Below are positions 1-7,000 of a DNA stretch of 10,190 nt, in pieces. Origin of the DNA: GCA-002694895 sp964436345 (GTDB taxonomy: Bacteria > Chloroflexota > Dehalococcoidia > Lucifugimonadales > GCA-002694895); assembly GCA_964436345.1 (NCBI GenBank), contig CAYTCC010000050.1:1-10190 (forward strand), written 5' to 3'. The first letter of the stretch is position 1; the number at the start of each line of letters is the position of its first letter. Below the pieces are notes generated by a model, which did no database searches, had not been told where the DNA came from, and saw only the letters and a program-made list of their open reading frames with translations. The position numbers were made by a program, and so were the translations under genes.

Positions 1-157
1 GATTTTTACCAAAAGCCTGAGTATGTCCCATCCCAATAATTTTATTGTGCTCAGAAACTAAAACTGCACCTACAGGAGGATTAGGGCTTGTTAACCCCAT
101 AGCTAATTTAGCTTGGTTAATTGCCTCTGACATGTATTGATTAAATTTATTTTCCAA
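1..157 (-). CDS. ribD: RibD N-terminal deaminase domain, partial (runs off left edge)
   Basis: This is the first ~52 codons of the riboflavin-pathway enzyme RibD, a bifunctional diaminohydroxyphosphoribosylaminopyrimidine deaminase / 5-amino-6-(5-phosphoribosylamino)uracil reductase. The visible protein has the family's opening helix (YMSEAINQAKLAMG), then TSPNPPVGAVLVS and IIGMGHTQAFGKN. This is the conserved block just before the zinc-binding HAE motif, which would begin immediately beyond the window. I chose the TTG at 155-157 because it gives an N-terminus the length of E. coli and Bacillus RibD; it overlaps the dcd stop by 11 nt. The alternative is the ATG at 131-133. Neither has a strong Shine-Dalgarno sequence. 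It is probably translated from the same transcript as dcd. The family call is firm; the start is uncertain. Confidence 0.85.
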   Translation of the reverse strand, partial: MENKFNQYMSEAINQAKLAMGLTSPNPPVGAVLVSEHNKIIGMGHTQAFGKN

Positions 158-713
158 AATCTTTGTGAAATAAACTTGCTGTGGGTAATTTTTGTCCTTG
201 ATATTTTGAGTTTAGTATATCAGAGCCATAAGGTGTTTCTACCGGAGTAGTTAATTGTGTAAATGACATTTGTCCAATTTTCATGCCTTTGTATAACGTT
301 ATCGGAAGATTTGATACATTACTTAGCTCCAGAGTGAGATTTCCTTTAAATCCAGGATCTACATATCCTGCAGTGGAATGAATTAGTAAGCCAACTCTTC
401 CAAGAGAGCTTTTTCCTTCTAATCTTGATACTAAATGATTTGGGATTTCTACATATTCCAGTGTACTTCCTAATACAAATTGATTTGGGTGTAATATGAA
501 CGGTTTATCAGATTGAATTTTAAGTAAATCGGTTAGATCATCAGAAATATTTTTCACATCAATGTAAGGTTGTTCAGTATTTCTGAATACTAGTATATTT
601 TCATCTAATCTTACATCGACACTAGCCGGTTGGATTGCATTTTCTCCTAAAGGTTCGATAATTATATTATTGTTTTTTATTTCTTCTTTTATAGTTTTGT
701 CACTTAATACCAT
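147..713 (-). CDS. dcd: dCTP deaminase, probably bifunctional (dCTP deaminase/dUTPase)
   Basis: The 188-residue protein is full length for Dcd, a cytosolic homotrimer that makes dUMP precursors for thymidylate synthesis. It shows QPASVDVRL (residues 28-36), the nucleotide-binding loop EGKSSLGRVGL (99-109) and HSTAGYVDPGF (112-122). The catalytic Glu129 sits in LTLELSN, followed by GMKIGQ (143-148) and the C-terminal SKYQGQ (169-174) that closes over the nucleotide. The STAGxxDPGF and SKYQGQ forms match the M. tuberculosis bifunctional enzyme, which turns dCTP directly into dUMP, rather than E. coli Dcd, which has AHRIDPGW. A GGAG ribosome site lies 5 nt upstream of the ATG (719-722). It is 36 nt downstream of the SIMPL gene and overlaps or abuts ribD. 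Bifunctionality is inferred from motif resemblance. Confidence 0.95.
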   Translation of the reverse strand: MVLSDKTIKEEIKNNNIIIEPLGENAIQPASVDVRLDENILVFRNTEQPYIDVKNISDDLTDLLKIQSDKPFILHPNQFVLGSTLEYVEIPNHLVSRLEGKSSLGRVGLLIHSTAGYVDPGFKGNLTLELSNVSNLPITLYKGMKIGQMSFTQLTTPVETPYGSDILNSKYQGQKLPTASLFHKDFGK

Positions 714-749
714 TTTTTCTCCAAGGTGAATTTTAGCATAATATAATTA

Positions 750-1580
750 TCATTTAACTATTGAAAAGCCCATATTGACACTAAAAAATAAAGTTAACTG
801 CCCACTAGAAATTTCCGTAGTAGGGGCAACTGACATACGTGCTATTCCAATATCTGATTCTGAAATTTGTTTTGTGAAATTGGTTGGAGAATTTTCTGAT
901 ATATAAACTGGGGATCCAAGTATAACATTGGCAATCTTTGCTATTTCATTAGCTTTGTCTTTTGCATCAGTTATTGCGTTTTCTCGTAATTTACTTTCAA
1001 AAACTTTTGGGTTTTCTATAGAAAAGTTTATGGAATTGATACGTAAATTATCTCCTATTGATTTAGGACCATATGAAATAATATCTATCAGATCTCCAAT
1101 TTTATCAATATCTCTGTAAATAAATGATAGATAATGAGCTACTTCATAGCCAGTTAATTCTGAACCATCTTTAGTGTATTTGTATTGAGGATTTATAGTA
1201 TATCTAGTAGTTTTAATTTCATTTTCTTGAATACCTTTATTTATCAATATGGATATTAATTTTTCATGATCTATAGATACAGTTTTGACTGATTCAGAGA
1301 CTATTTTATTAGTTGATTCTATTCCAACTGACATTTCTACAATATCTGGAGCTATCATAATTTTAGATTGCCCGTTTACCCATATTCCAACCTGACCACT
1401 ATTTACTATTTGGGTATTAGGCTGAATTTTAGATATATTTTCATTGGATTCATTTAAATTGCTGATATTTTTTTGGCTAGGTTGGTTTAATTCAATATTT
1501 GATTGATCATTATCATTACATGATAGAGCCACTGCAAATATAAATATAGATATGGATAGAAATTTAAATATTTTAATCAT
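750..1580 (-). CDS. SIMPL/DUF541-domain lipoprotein
   Basis: The 276-residue protein begins with a lipoprotein signal: a basic start, a hydrophobic core to about residue 18 and a lipobox ending ALS-C with Cys21. A polar, Asn/Ser-rich linker covers residues 22-62. Residues 64 to about 230 look like a SIMPL (DUF541, BP26/YggE-like) domain. The marks are the opening VGIWVNGQSKIMIAPDIVEM, the central KTTRYTINPQYKY and GYEVAHYLSF strands, and the helix KLRENAITDAKDKANEIAKI. Family members are envelope proteins of poorly defined role, linked to oxidative stress in E. coli and to oligomeric rings in Brucella. It would be anchored on the outer face of the membrane. The ATG has no Shine-Dalgarno sequence; a candidate promoter lies at 1627-1656. 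It is the first gene of the run leading into dcd and ribD. Confidence 0.85.
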   Translation of the reverse strand: MIKIFKFLSISIFIFAVALSCNDNDQSNIELNQPSQKNISNLNESNENISKIQPNTQIVNSGQVGIWVNGQSKIMIAPDIVEMSVGIESTNKIVSESVKTVSIDHEKLISILINKGIQENEIKTTRYTINPQYKYTKDGSELTGYEVAHYLSFIYRDIDKIGDLIDIISYGPKSIGDNLRINSINFSIENPKVFESKLRENAITDAKDKANEIAKIANVILGSPVYISENSPTNFTKQISESDIGIARMSVAPTTEISSGQLTLFFSVNMGFSIVK

Positions 1581-1626
1581 TATAGTGTTAAATTTTTAAT
1601 CTTGTTGCTTACAGTTTACCTAAATA

Positions 1627-1656
1627 AGAATAAAATAAGAAGAAAAATAATGTCAA
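1627..1656 (-). promoter_or_regulatory. Candidate sigma70-type promoter for the SIMPL-dcd-ribD run
   Basis: Read on the minus strand, a perfect TTGACA -35 box (1651-1656) is followed after 18 nt by TATTCT (1627-1632, 4 of 6 matches to TATAAT). Initiation would fall near 1620, about 40 nt before the SIMPL start. It sits in the divergent gap with lepB, only 9 nt from the lepB start, so lepB transcription must use other signals. This is consensus matching in AT-rich DNA, so confidence is moderate. Confidence 0.45.
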
Positions 1657-1665
1657 TTTATATTT

Positions 1666-2232
1666 ATGAATTATTTACTAACCACATGGAAAACATTAGT
1701 TGAGATTTCTGAGAGTGCTTTAATAGGATTACTATTTTTTTTCGCATTGAATCTTATGTTGCAAAATTATATCGTAAGGGGAGATAGCATGATTCCTAAT
1801 TATGAATCTGATCAAAGAATTTTAGTATTAAAATTTTCATATATTAAGAATATTTTAACAAAAGATATTATTGATAATTCTTCATATTTTTTAGAACCTT
1901 TTGATCCTCAACATGGAGATATAGTGGTTTTTAAATATCCATCTAATGTTAAAAGAAAATTTATAAAGAGAATTATAGGAGTGCCTGGAGATAATATTTC
2001 TATAAGAGATGGCTTTGTTTATGTTAATAATATAAAGATTAAAGAACCATATCTTGAATCAGATAAATATCGTGGATATGATAATTTTGGTCCTGTAATT
2101 GTAGATCCTAATCATATATTTGTTCTTGGTGATAATAGAAGAGTAAGCAATGATTCTAGAAATTGGGGACAAGTAAGTTATGATTTCGTTATTGGAAAAC
2201 CGTTTATTAAATATTGGCCTTTAGTAGATTGA
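1666..2232 (+). CDS. lepB: Signal peptidase I
   Basis: The 188-residue membrane protein is a type I signal peptidase, which removes signal peptides from exported proteins at the outer face of the membrane. One transmembrane helix (about residues 16-36) is followed by box B, VRGDSMIPNY, with the nucleophile Ser41. Box D, RKFIKRIIGVPGD, carries the general base Lys101. Box E, VLGDNRRVSNDSRNWG (153-168), has the conserved GDN and SDSR-type residues. The length is typical of short Gram-positive-like SPases with a single anchor. An out-of-frame ATG lies at 1650; the chosen ATG at 1666 opens the helix correctly. No Shine-Dalgarno sequence is evident. Its stop lies one base from the stop of the convergent lipoprotein gene. 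Confidence 0.95.
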   Translation: MNYLLTTWKTLVEISESALIGLLFFFALNLMLQNYIVRGDSMIPNYESDQRILVLKFSYIKNILTKDIIDNSSYFLEPFDPQHGDIVVFKYPSNVKRKFIKRIIGVPGDNISIRDGFVYVNNIKIKEPYLESDKYRGYDNFGPVIVDPNHIFVLGDNRRVSNDSRNWGQVSYDFVIGKPFIKYWPLVD

Positions 2233-2233
2233 A

Positions 2234-3951
2234 TTACTTAAAGAAAAACCAGTTATCTTCACTTTCATATACCCATTTTTGAAAACTAATATTAGGTTTA
2301 TTACTTTTGCTGCTACCAATAAACCATCCAGCCTCAGAATTATCACAAGGTAAAGGATTTGCATCTCTTTCTTCTCGGGTTATTATTACATCAGAAGGAG
2401 AATCTACTCCTCTACTTTTATAAAGATTGAATATTTCATCCGTGACTACTTCTAGAAAAGAAATTAAATGTATTTTAGTTTTTGATTCACGTGCAGATAC
2501 TGCCATTTCACCATATGCGTTTTCATCTCCTAGTGTACCTACTTGTTGTCCCTCTGTTACAGTTGAACCAACTTTAAGATTGGGATCTAGTGCAATGTGA
2601 TAATAATCAAAATAATATCCTTTGGCATCTTCGTCTGTGGCCTGTATTCCAAAATTGGCTTCAGTACCATATTGATTTTCAGTGTATTCCACATGATTTA
2701 TAACACCATTAACAGGGGAATAAAATTTTAGAGTCATCCATTTAAATGTATGAGGAGTTGTGCTAACAGCTTCATTGGATTTAGGGGCTCCAACTGGGAT
2801 AAAATAATGTTTCATACTTTTGCAATTTTGACGGGTAGGATCATCTTCCTCAGTTTTATAGGAATAATTATGACCTACAGCAGATCTGAGTTTCGATATT
2901 CTTGAAAATTTATCTAAGTTAATAAAATTATATTTTGCGATTTTAGGTATATTATTTGGATCAAAACTTTTAATGTATTTATCAGCTTCGGTTTTAGCTT
3001 CAGCTTCAGCTCTAGCTTTTGATTCTGCTTGGTTTTTACGAGCAGCAGCAATTCCTTTTTCGCATTCTGCTTTTGCGTCTTTAGGTACTGCAGCACATGG
3101 ATCTTTAGAATTTGAATCCGGTTTTGGGCTTTGATTTTTAGTATGTTGTGAAGTTTGTGGAATTTTAGCCATTTCAGTTTGTATATCCATTTTTACTTTT
3201 TGTGTACACATATTTTGCGTTGCTTCCGGCATTATAGAGCAAAGCTTGACTGCATTTAGTTGTTCAAGGGTTCCTTCTTTTGCAGCTTGTTGAATCTTAG
3301 AACTTATTTCATTCATTAATTTATCTTGATGTGATTTATCATCTGCTTTAGGATTTGGATCATCAGTTGCTTTAGGTTTTGGATCATCAGTTGCTTTAGG
3401 TTTTGGATCATCAGTTGCTTTAGGTTTTGGATNNNNNNNNNNNNNNNNNNNNNNNNNNNNNNNNNNNNNNNNNNNNNNNNNNNNNNNNNNNNNNNNNNNN
3501 NNNNNNNNNNNNNNNNNNNNNNNNNNNNNNNNCATCAGTTGCTTTAGGATTTGGATNNNNNNNNNNNNNNNNNNNNNNNNNNNNNNNNNNNNNNNNNNNN
3601 NNNNNNNNNNNNNNNNNNNNNNNNNNNNNNNNNNNNNNNNNNNNNNNNNNNNNNNNCTTTAGGATTTGGATCATCAGTTGCTTTAGGTTTTGGATCATCA
3701 GTTGCTTTAGGATTTGGATCATCAGTTGCTTTAGGTTTTGGAGTATCAGTTGCTTTAGGTTTTGGAGCATTAGCTGCTTTAGGTTTTGGAGCATTAGCTG
3801 CTTTAGGTTTTGGAGCATTAGCTGCTTTTTCGTATGCCTCATCTAATTGTTTTTGTTTGTCAATTGCTGTGTCCATAACATCTGGAGTCCCAGAGCAAGC
3901 TATTGATAATATTGCTAAAGGAATTAACAGTAAATTTAATATTTTTTTCAT
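2234..3951 (-). CDS. Repeat-rich lipoprotein with M23-like C-terminal domain, interrupted by two assembly gaps
   Basis: I read this as one gene whose frame is apparently broken only by two 100-N gaps. The N-terminus is a lipoprotein signal with lipobox SIA-C (Cys19). Residue 43 starts an octapeptide array, AANAPKPK then ATDDPKPK/ATDDPNPK, a proline/lysine stalk. After the array come a short Cys-containing helical region (about 3160-3330), an Ala/Glu/Lys-rich likely coiled coil (about 2970-3100), then a globular domain. Its KFYSPVNGVI (near 2700-2735) and YYHIALDP...KVGSTVTEGQQVG (near 2530-2610) resemble the beta-sandwich of M23/LytM peptidases. The usual HxGxD motif is not recognisable and the HLHFE-like site reads KIHLISFLE, so it is probably not an active peptidase. 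No Shine-Dalgarno sequence precedes the ATG; the leader carries CCTCTCTCTC instead. True length is unknown. A role in the cell envelope is inferred from the signal and domain. Confidence 0.75.
3433..3532. other. Assembly gap of exactly 100 N inside the repeat array
   Basis: Both flanks end at the same repeat phase: ...TTTTGGAT on the left and CATCAGTTG... on the right. A real missing length of 24k bases, including zero, would keep the reading frame. The round number marks it as a placeholder of unknown size. Confidence 0.95.
3557..3656. other. Second assembly gap of exactly 100 N inside the repeat array
   Basis: The right flank resumes at base 10 of the 24-bp unit, so the true missing length should be 9 + 24k bases, which also preserves the frame. 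The piece between the two gaps (3533-3556) is exactly one repeat unit. Confidence 0.95.
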
Positions 3952-4000
3952 ATATTTATTGAGAGAGAGGTTTTAATGATTAAGATTCTAACAGGAATTT

Positions 4001-4017
4001 ATTGTAATTAATACAAT
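4001..4017. repeat. Perfect inverted repeat ATTGTA-attaa-TACAAT upstream of the repeat lipoprotein
   Basis: Six-base arms around a 5-nt centre lie 50 nt upstream of the lipoprotein start. A second palindrome, TTGTACAA, is at 4046-4053. Size and position would suit an operator between the divergent lipoprotein and tRNA genes, but short palindromes arise easily in AT-rich DNA. Confidence 0.3.
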
Positions 4018-4033
4018 AATAATAGTAACAATC

Positions 4034-4039
4034 TATAAT
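4034..4039 (+). promoter_or_regulatory. Candidate -10 box for the tRNA-Lys gene
   Basis: A perfect TATAAT lies 35 nt before the tRNA 5' end. No convincing -35 box is found 16-18 nt upstream, so this is only a weak proposal. Confidence 0.25.
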
Positions 4040-4074
4040 ATAAAGTTGTACAATATTATCCGTTATTTTGCTTT

Positions 4075-4147
4075 GGACCGGTAGCTCAGCTGGTAGAGCA
4101 ACGGCCTTTTAAGCCGTGGGTCGTGGGTTCGAATCCCACCCGGTTCA
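4075..4147 (+). tRNA. trnK: tRNA-Lys (anticodon UUU)
   Basis: A complete 73-nt cloverleaf is present. The acceptor arm GGACCGG (4075-4081) pairs with CCGGTTC (4140-4146) with one G-U pair, and the discriminator is A4147. The D arm is GCTC AGCTGGTAGA GAGC-type. The anticodon stem ACGGC/GCCGT (4101-4105/4113-4117) encloses loop CTTTTAA with anticodon TTT at 4108-4110. The T arm GTGGG/CCCAC carries TTCGAAT. The 3' CCA is not encoded, so tRNA nucleotidyltransferase must add it. It converges with the operon ending at 4171; no clear terminator is seen in between. Confidence 0.97.
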
Positions 4148-4170
4148 TTCTTATATAAATACTTTAATAT

Positions 4171-4707
4171 TTAACGTTTTTCTTTTATGTTCCCTGTATA
4201 CCATATACGGCTTTCAATTAATCCTCTGATGTAATTGATTTGGCCAATATGTTGCATTGTACCTGCAACCAATCTCATTGCCTCATAACCTTTTGTATTT
4301 TCAGTTTCAGGTATTATTTTGTTATAGTCATTGAATTGTTGATTATTACTAAAATACCGTAACATTTTTTTATGTACTGATTCATAATATTCTGTTAATA
4401 CACTAAGTTTGATTGGAATTATTTTATTTACTTCTTCTGAAGTATGTCCAATTCCTAAATCTTTATCAGACGCTGGAAGATTATAACTCTTATACCATTG
4501 TTCTAATATCCAAATTTGATCTTCACCTGATATTAAAGATATTCTTCTGTCAAATCCTCTTGTCATATGCCAAACTGTCCAGGCAATATTATTAGATTCT
4601 TTCCCTGGGCGTTTACAAACTTCGTCAAGGGTTAAATCTTCAAGACATATATATAGCATCTCTCTTACTCTATTCATACACATGATTATGTATTCATTTG
4701 TTTCCAT
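4171..4707 (-). CDS. DinB-like four-helix protein with an incomplete metal site
   Basis: The 178-residue protein looks like the DinB/YfiT four-helix-bundle superfamily, whose members often bind a metal and include thiol-dependent transferases. Supporting motifs are KESNNIAWTVWHMTRGFDR (residues 36-54, His47) and TMQHIGQINYIRGLI (150-164, His153), the classic HxGQ-type helix. The family usually has a second His four residues before the HxGQ His; here that position is Gly149, so one metal ligand may be missing. I chose the ATG at 4705-4707 because AAAGG lies 9 nt upstream. A longer version from 4770 or 4779 would overlap the aldolase. It is the last gene of the operon, 37 nt after the aldolase stop. 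Substrate unknown. Confidence 0.75.
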   Translation of the reverse strand: METNEYIIMCMNRVREMLYICLEDLTLDEVCKRPGKESNNIAWTVWHMTRGFDRRISLISGEDQIWILEQWYKSYNLPASDKDLGIGHTSEEVNKIIPIKLSVLTEYYESVHKKMLRYFSNNQQFNDYNKIIPETENTKGYEAMRLVAGTMQHIGQINYIRGLIESRIWYTGNIKEKR

Positions 4708-4744
4708 TTTATGATGCCTTTGTATTAAATCATTAAAAGGGTAT

Positions 4745-5626
4745 TTATAAATTAGTTTTTTTTCTCCCATAATCAGCATAATCTTTACCTGGGATACCTA
4801 ATATTTTAGCACCCACATTATCAATTAAGTGATCTACTGTTTCTTGTATATTTAAGTTTTTATCGTTCCAACTACTGTAGAAAGCAACATTTGATTTGTA
4901 TAAAGCAGTTTTTACTTTTTCTCTGGCCTGATTCATATAATCAGGGTAGGGAGGATCATGTGCATCAGCATCCCCGTAGCTCATACCCATATCCCCAGGG
5001 CCCCATTCAGCAAACCCAATTCCAGGTACTGCAGCTATTTCATCTGCATTTTCCACGCAATACCTGTCTTCAATTTTTAATCCTAAAAGTATTTCGCCTT
5101 TTGGGTTTAATGGCCAAGGGTCAGCTAAATCAGTATATTCTCTTTGTGTAACTCCCCAAATTTGTGATGGTTGTTTCTGCCCTCCTGAGCCTCTTAATCC
5201 TTCAGGAAGAAATTCTCTTCCAAGTTTCTGATAAGGATACCTAGCTGTTGCTACGAAAGTTTTAACTGCTTCAACATCTCGAGTATGTGTTTGTAAAACT
5301 CCATGAGCACCAGTAGAAAGAACATGACGTGTTTGCCATGCATTAAAAAGCATCTCTTCTTTTGTCATGCAATTTGAAGGTAGAGTACTTATTACAGTTG
5401 GCATTAAATATCCGTCTGGAGTTGGCCCTCCGTCTTTTAACCCTTTCATAAATTGAGTTAATCCTACTATATCAAAAGCATGATGTTCAAATTCAATTAA
5501 AATTAAATCTGCCCAAGTTTGTGACATTTGTTCTCCTGCATTGTATGTAAGTTCATTGGCACTCGTTGAATAAACAGGTTGTCCTGCTTCTAATAATGCT
5601 ATAACTTTATTTATTCTTTTTTTCAT
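4745..5626 (-). CDS. HpcH/HpaI-family class II aldolase
   Basis: The 293-residue protein belongs to the HpcH/HpaI aldolase/citrate lyase family (TIM barrel, divalent-metal-dependent), which makes or cleaves C-C bonds next to pyruvate-like enolates. Seen here: LILIEFEHHAFD (41-52, His48/49 in the usual D/E-x-EH position), THTRDVEAVKTFVATARYP (113-131), the metal ligand Glu186 in LKIED, and Asp212 in WGPGDMGMSYGD. The Glu-to-Asp spacing of 26 equals that of E. coli HpaI (149 and 175). It is about 30 residues longer than HpaI, mainly in the 140-170 and C-terminal parts. The ATG at 5624-5626 overlaps the amidase stop as ATGA and has a strong AAAGGAG, so translation is likely coupled. The true substrate is unknown. 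Confidence 0.88.
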   Translation of the reverse strand: MKKRINKVIALLEAGQPVYSTSANELTYNAGEQMSQTWADLILIEFEHHAFDIVGLTQFMKGLKDGGPTPDGYLMPTVISTLPSNCMTKEEMLFNAWQTRHVLSTGAHGVLQTHTRDVEAVKTFVATARYPYQKLGREFLPEGLRGSGGQKQPSQIWGVTQREYTDLADPWPLNPKGEILLGLKIEDRYCVENADEIAAVPGIGFAEWGPGDMGMSYGDADAHDPPYPDYMNQAREKVKTALYKSNVAFYSSWNDKNLNIQETVDHLIDNVGAKILGIPGKDYADYGRKKTNL

Positions 5627-6996
5627 GATTTTTCTCCTTTCATTACCGGAGCAGGTAGTGTTCCTAATACAGACTCTATCCATTTGGCGGCATTTAGTAG
5701 TTTTTGTTCATTAAATGGTTTACTTACTAATTGTATAGATTGCGGTAACCCATTTTCAGAAAGACCTGACGGGATGGCAATACTAGGCAATCCAGTAAAA
5801 GTCCAAGGACTTTGAAATCGTGTATCACCTGTACGAGATAAATCCTTAGGTGGCAGTCCACTTGCAGTAGGCATAATTAGTACATCATAGGATTTTAGAT
5901 TATCGATAGCAATTTTTCTCATTTGGTTTCTGAATTCAAGTGCATTAATATATTCAATTGCATTTTTAGAGAATCCAGATTTTATATATTCTAAAGTAAT
6001 AGGTTTATACTTTTTAGCGTACTTTAAGTACAGAAGTTCATGCCACTGGGCCATTTCTGACTGTTGAACAATTCTATGAGCTTGAAATCCTGATTCAAAA
6101 TCTATATTTATGTTTGATTCTTCAATTATAGCTCCATTATCAGACAATGATTTTATAGCAGAAAGAGTTGAATATTTTACTTGTTCATCTGATTCATCCA
6201 TAAAATAATTATTTAAAAATCCTATCTTTGGTATAGAGTCATTTAAATTATTATTTATTTCAAATGATTTTGCCTCTATTGAGCTTTTATTATCATTGGG
6301 ATCGTAACCTACAATTGATTTTAAGATTAAACCTGCATCTTTAACACTTCTACAAAGTATCCCTATTGTGTCACAACTGTCTGATTGTGGAATTACACCT
6401 GTGCGACTTATAAGACCATATGTTGGTTTTAGTCCAACAATCCCATTGTAAGCAGCTGGTCGTAAAACAGATCCCACCGTCTGGGTTCCAAGTGCATAAG
6501 GGAGCATACGTGTTGCTACTGCTACTGCAGATCCTGTACTTGATCCTCCGGGTGTTCGACTTGAATCCCATGGGTTTATAGTTTCAGGAGGGTGTCCGTC
6601 TGCAAATTCTGTTGTAATTGTTTTTCCTAGCAATACAGCACCATTTTCATGAAGAAGTTTTACTACATGAGCATCGGAATCAGGGATTCTACCCTTATAA
6701 ATTTCAGAACCGGCTTCTGTCAGTATATTTTTGGTATCAAATATGTCTTTCAGTCCATATGGTATCCCGTCTAGATTAGAAAATGTTGATTGTTTATTTT
6801 CCTTTCTTCTTTTATCTGATTCAGATGCTTGTTCAAATGCTTTATCACGTGTAATAAGAGCAAAAGCATTCACTGAATCTTCTGTGATCTCAATTTTATT
6901 TAGAAATAATTTGGTAAGTTCTACTGATGATATTTCTTTTTTTTCTAATAATGCAGAAAGTTCAGAAACAGTAAGATCATTTAAATTATTATCCAT
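5623..6996 (-). CDS. Amidase-signature family hydrolase
   Basis: The 457-residue cytosolic enzyme hydrolyses an amide bond to acid plus ammonia or amine. The full Ser-cisSer-Lys triad is present: Lys83 in YGLKDIFD, cis-Ser152 in TPGGSSTGS and nucleophile Ser176 in GTQTVGSVLRPAA. The spacings of 69 and 24 residues are those of malonamidase E2. The GTQTxGSVxRPAA form and length fit the general AtzF/biuret-type or peptide-amide group rather than GatA, and no gatB or gatC is adjacent. I chose the ATG at 6994-6996, preceded by GGAAATAAGTTT, which leaves a 4-nt gap after the amidohydrolase stop; a longer frame would overlap it. Its stop is overlapped by the aldolase ATG. Substrate not predictable. 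Confidence 0.92.
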   Translation of the reverse strand: MDNNLNDLTVSELSALLEKKEISSVELTKLFLNKIEITEDSVNAFALITRDKAFEQASESDKRRKENKQSTFSNLDGIPYGLKDIFDTKNILTEAGSEIYKGRIPDSDAHVVKLLHENGAVLLGKTITTEFADGHPPETINPWDSSRTPGGSSTGSAVAVATRMLPYALGTQTVGSVLRPAAYNGIVGLKPTYGLISRTGVIPQSDSCDTIGILCRSVKDAGLILKSIVGYDPNDNKSSIEAKSFEINNNLNDSIPKIGFLNNYFMDESDEQVKYSTLSAIKSLSDNGAIIEESNINIDFESGFQAHRIVQQSEMAQWHELLYLKYAKKYKPITLEYIKSGFSKNAIEYINALEFRNQMRKIAIDNLKSYDVLIMPTASGLPPKDLSRTGDTRFQSPWTFTGLPSIAIPSGLSENGLPQSIQLVSKPFNEQKLLNAAKWIESVLGTLPAPVMKGEKS

Positions 6997-7000
6997 AAAC

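Larger units (their letters stand above)
3338..3825 (-). repeat. 24-bp tandem repeat array encoding octapeptides
   Basis: The unit, as coding strand, is GATCCAAAACCTAAAGCAACT plus GAT (DPKPKATD). Seven units are visible on the N-terminal side (3658-3825), one between the gaps and four on the C-terminal side, the last imperfect. N-terminal units are AANAPKPK three times, then ATDTPKPK, then ATDDPKPK or ATDDPNPK; the Lys/Asn variants tend to alternate. Units of one type are almost identical at the DNA level, which points to recent duplication. Four of six frames are free of stops, so spurious long reading frames appear on both strands. The 24-bp length keeps frame whatever the copy number. Confidence 0.95.

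Noticed and set aside
1601..1665. lepB promoter in the divergent gap
   Set aside because: TTGCTT and TAAAAT are 20 nt apart, too far for a good sigma70 pair, and nothing better was found.
3338..3825. CRISPR array, suggested by regular short repeats
   Set aside because: The units are directly tandem without spacers and encode a periodic peptide within a signal-bearing gene.
3420..3846. Long open frames on both strands through the repeat array (LQNLKQLM, SVALGFG and SCFRFWII repeats)
   Set aside because: The 24-bp unit has no stop in four of six frames, so these are shadows of the DPKPKATD frame, which alone joins a lipoprotein signal and a globular domain.
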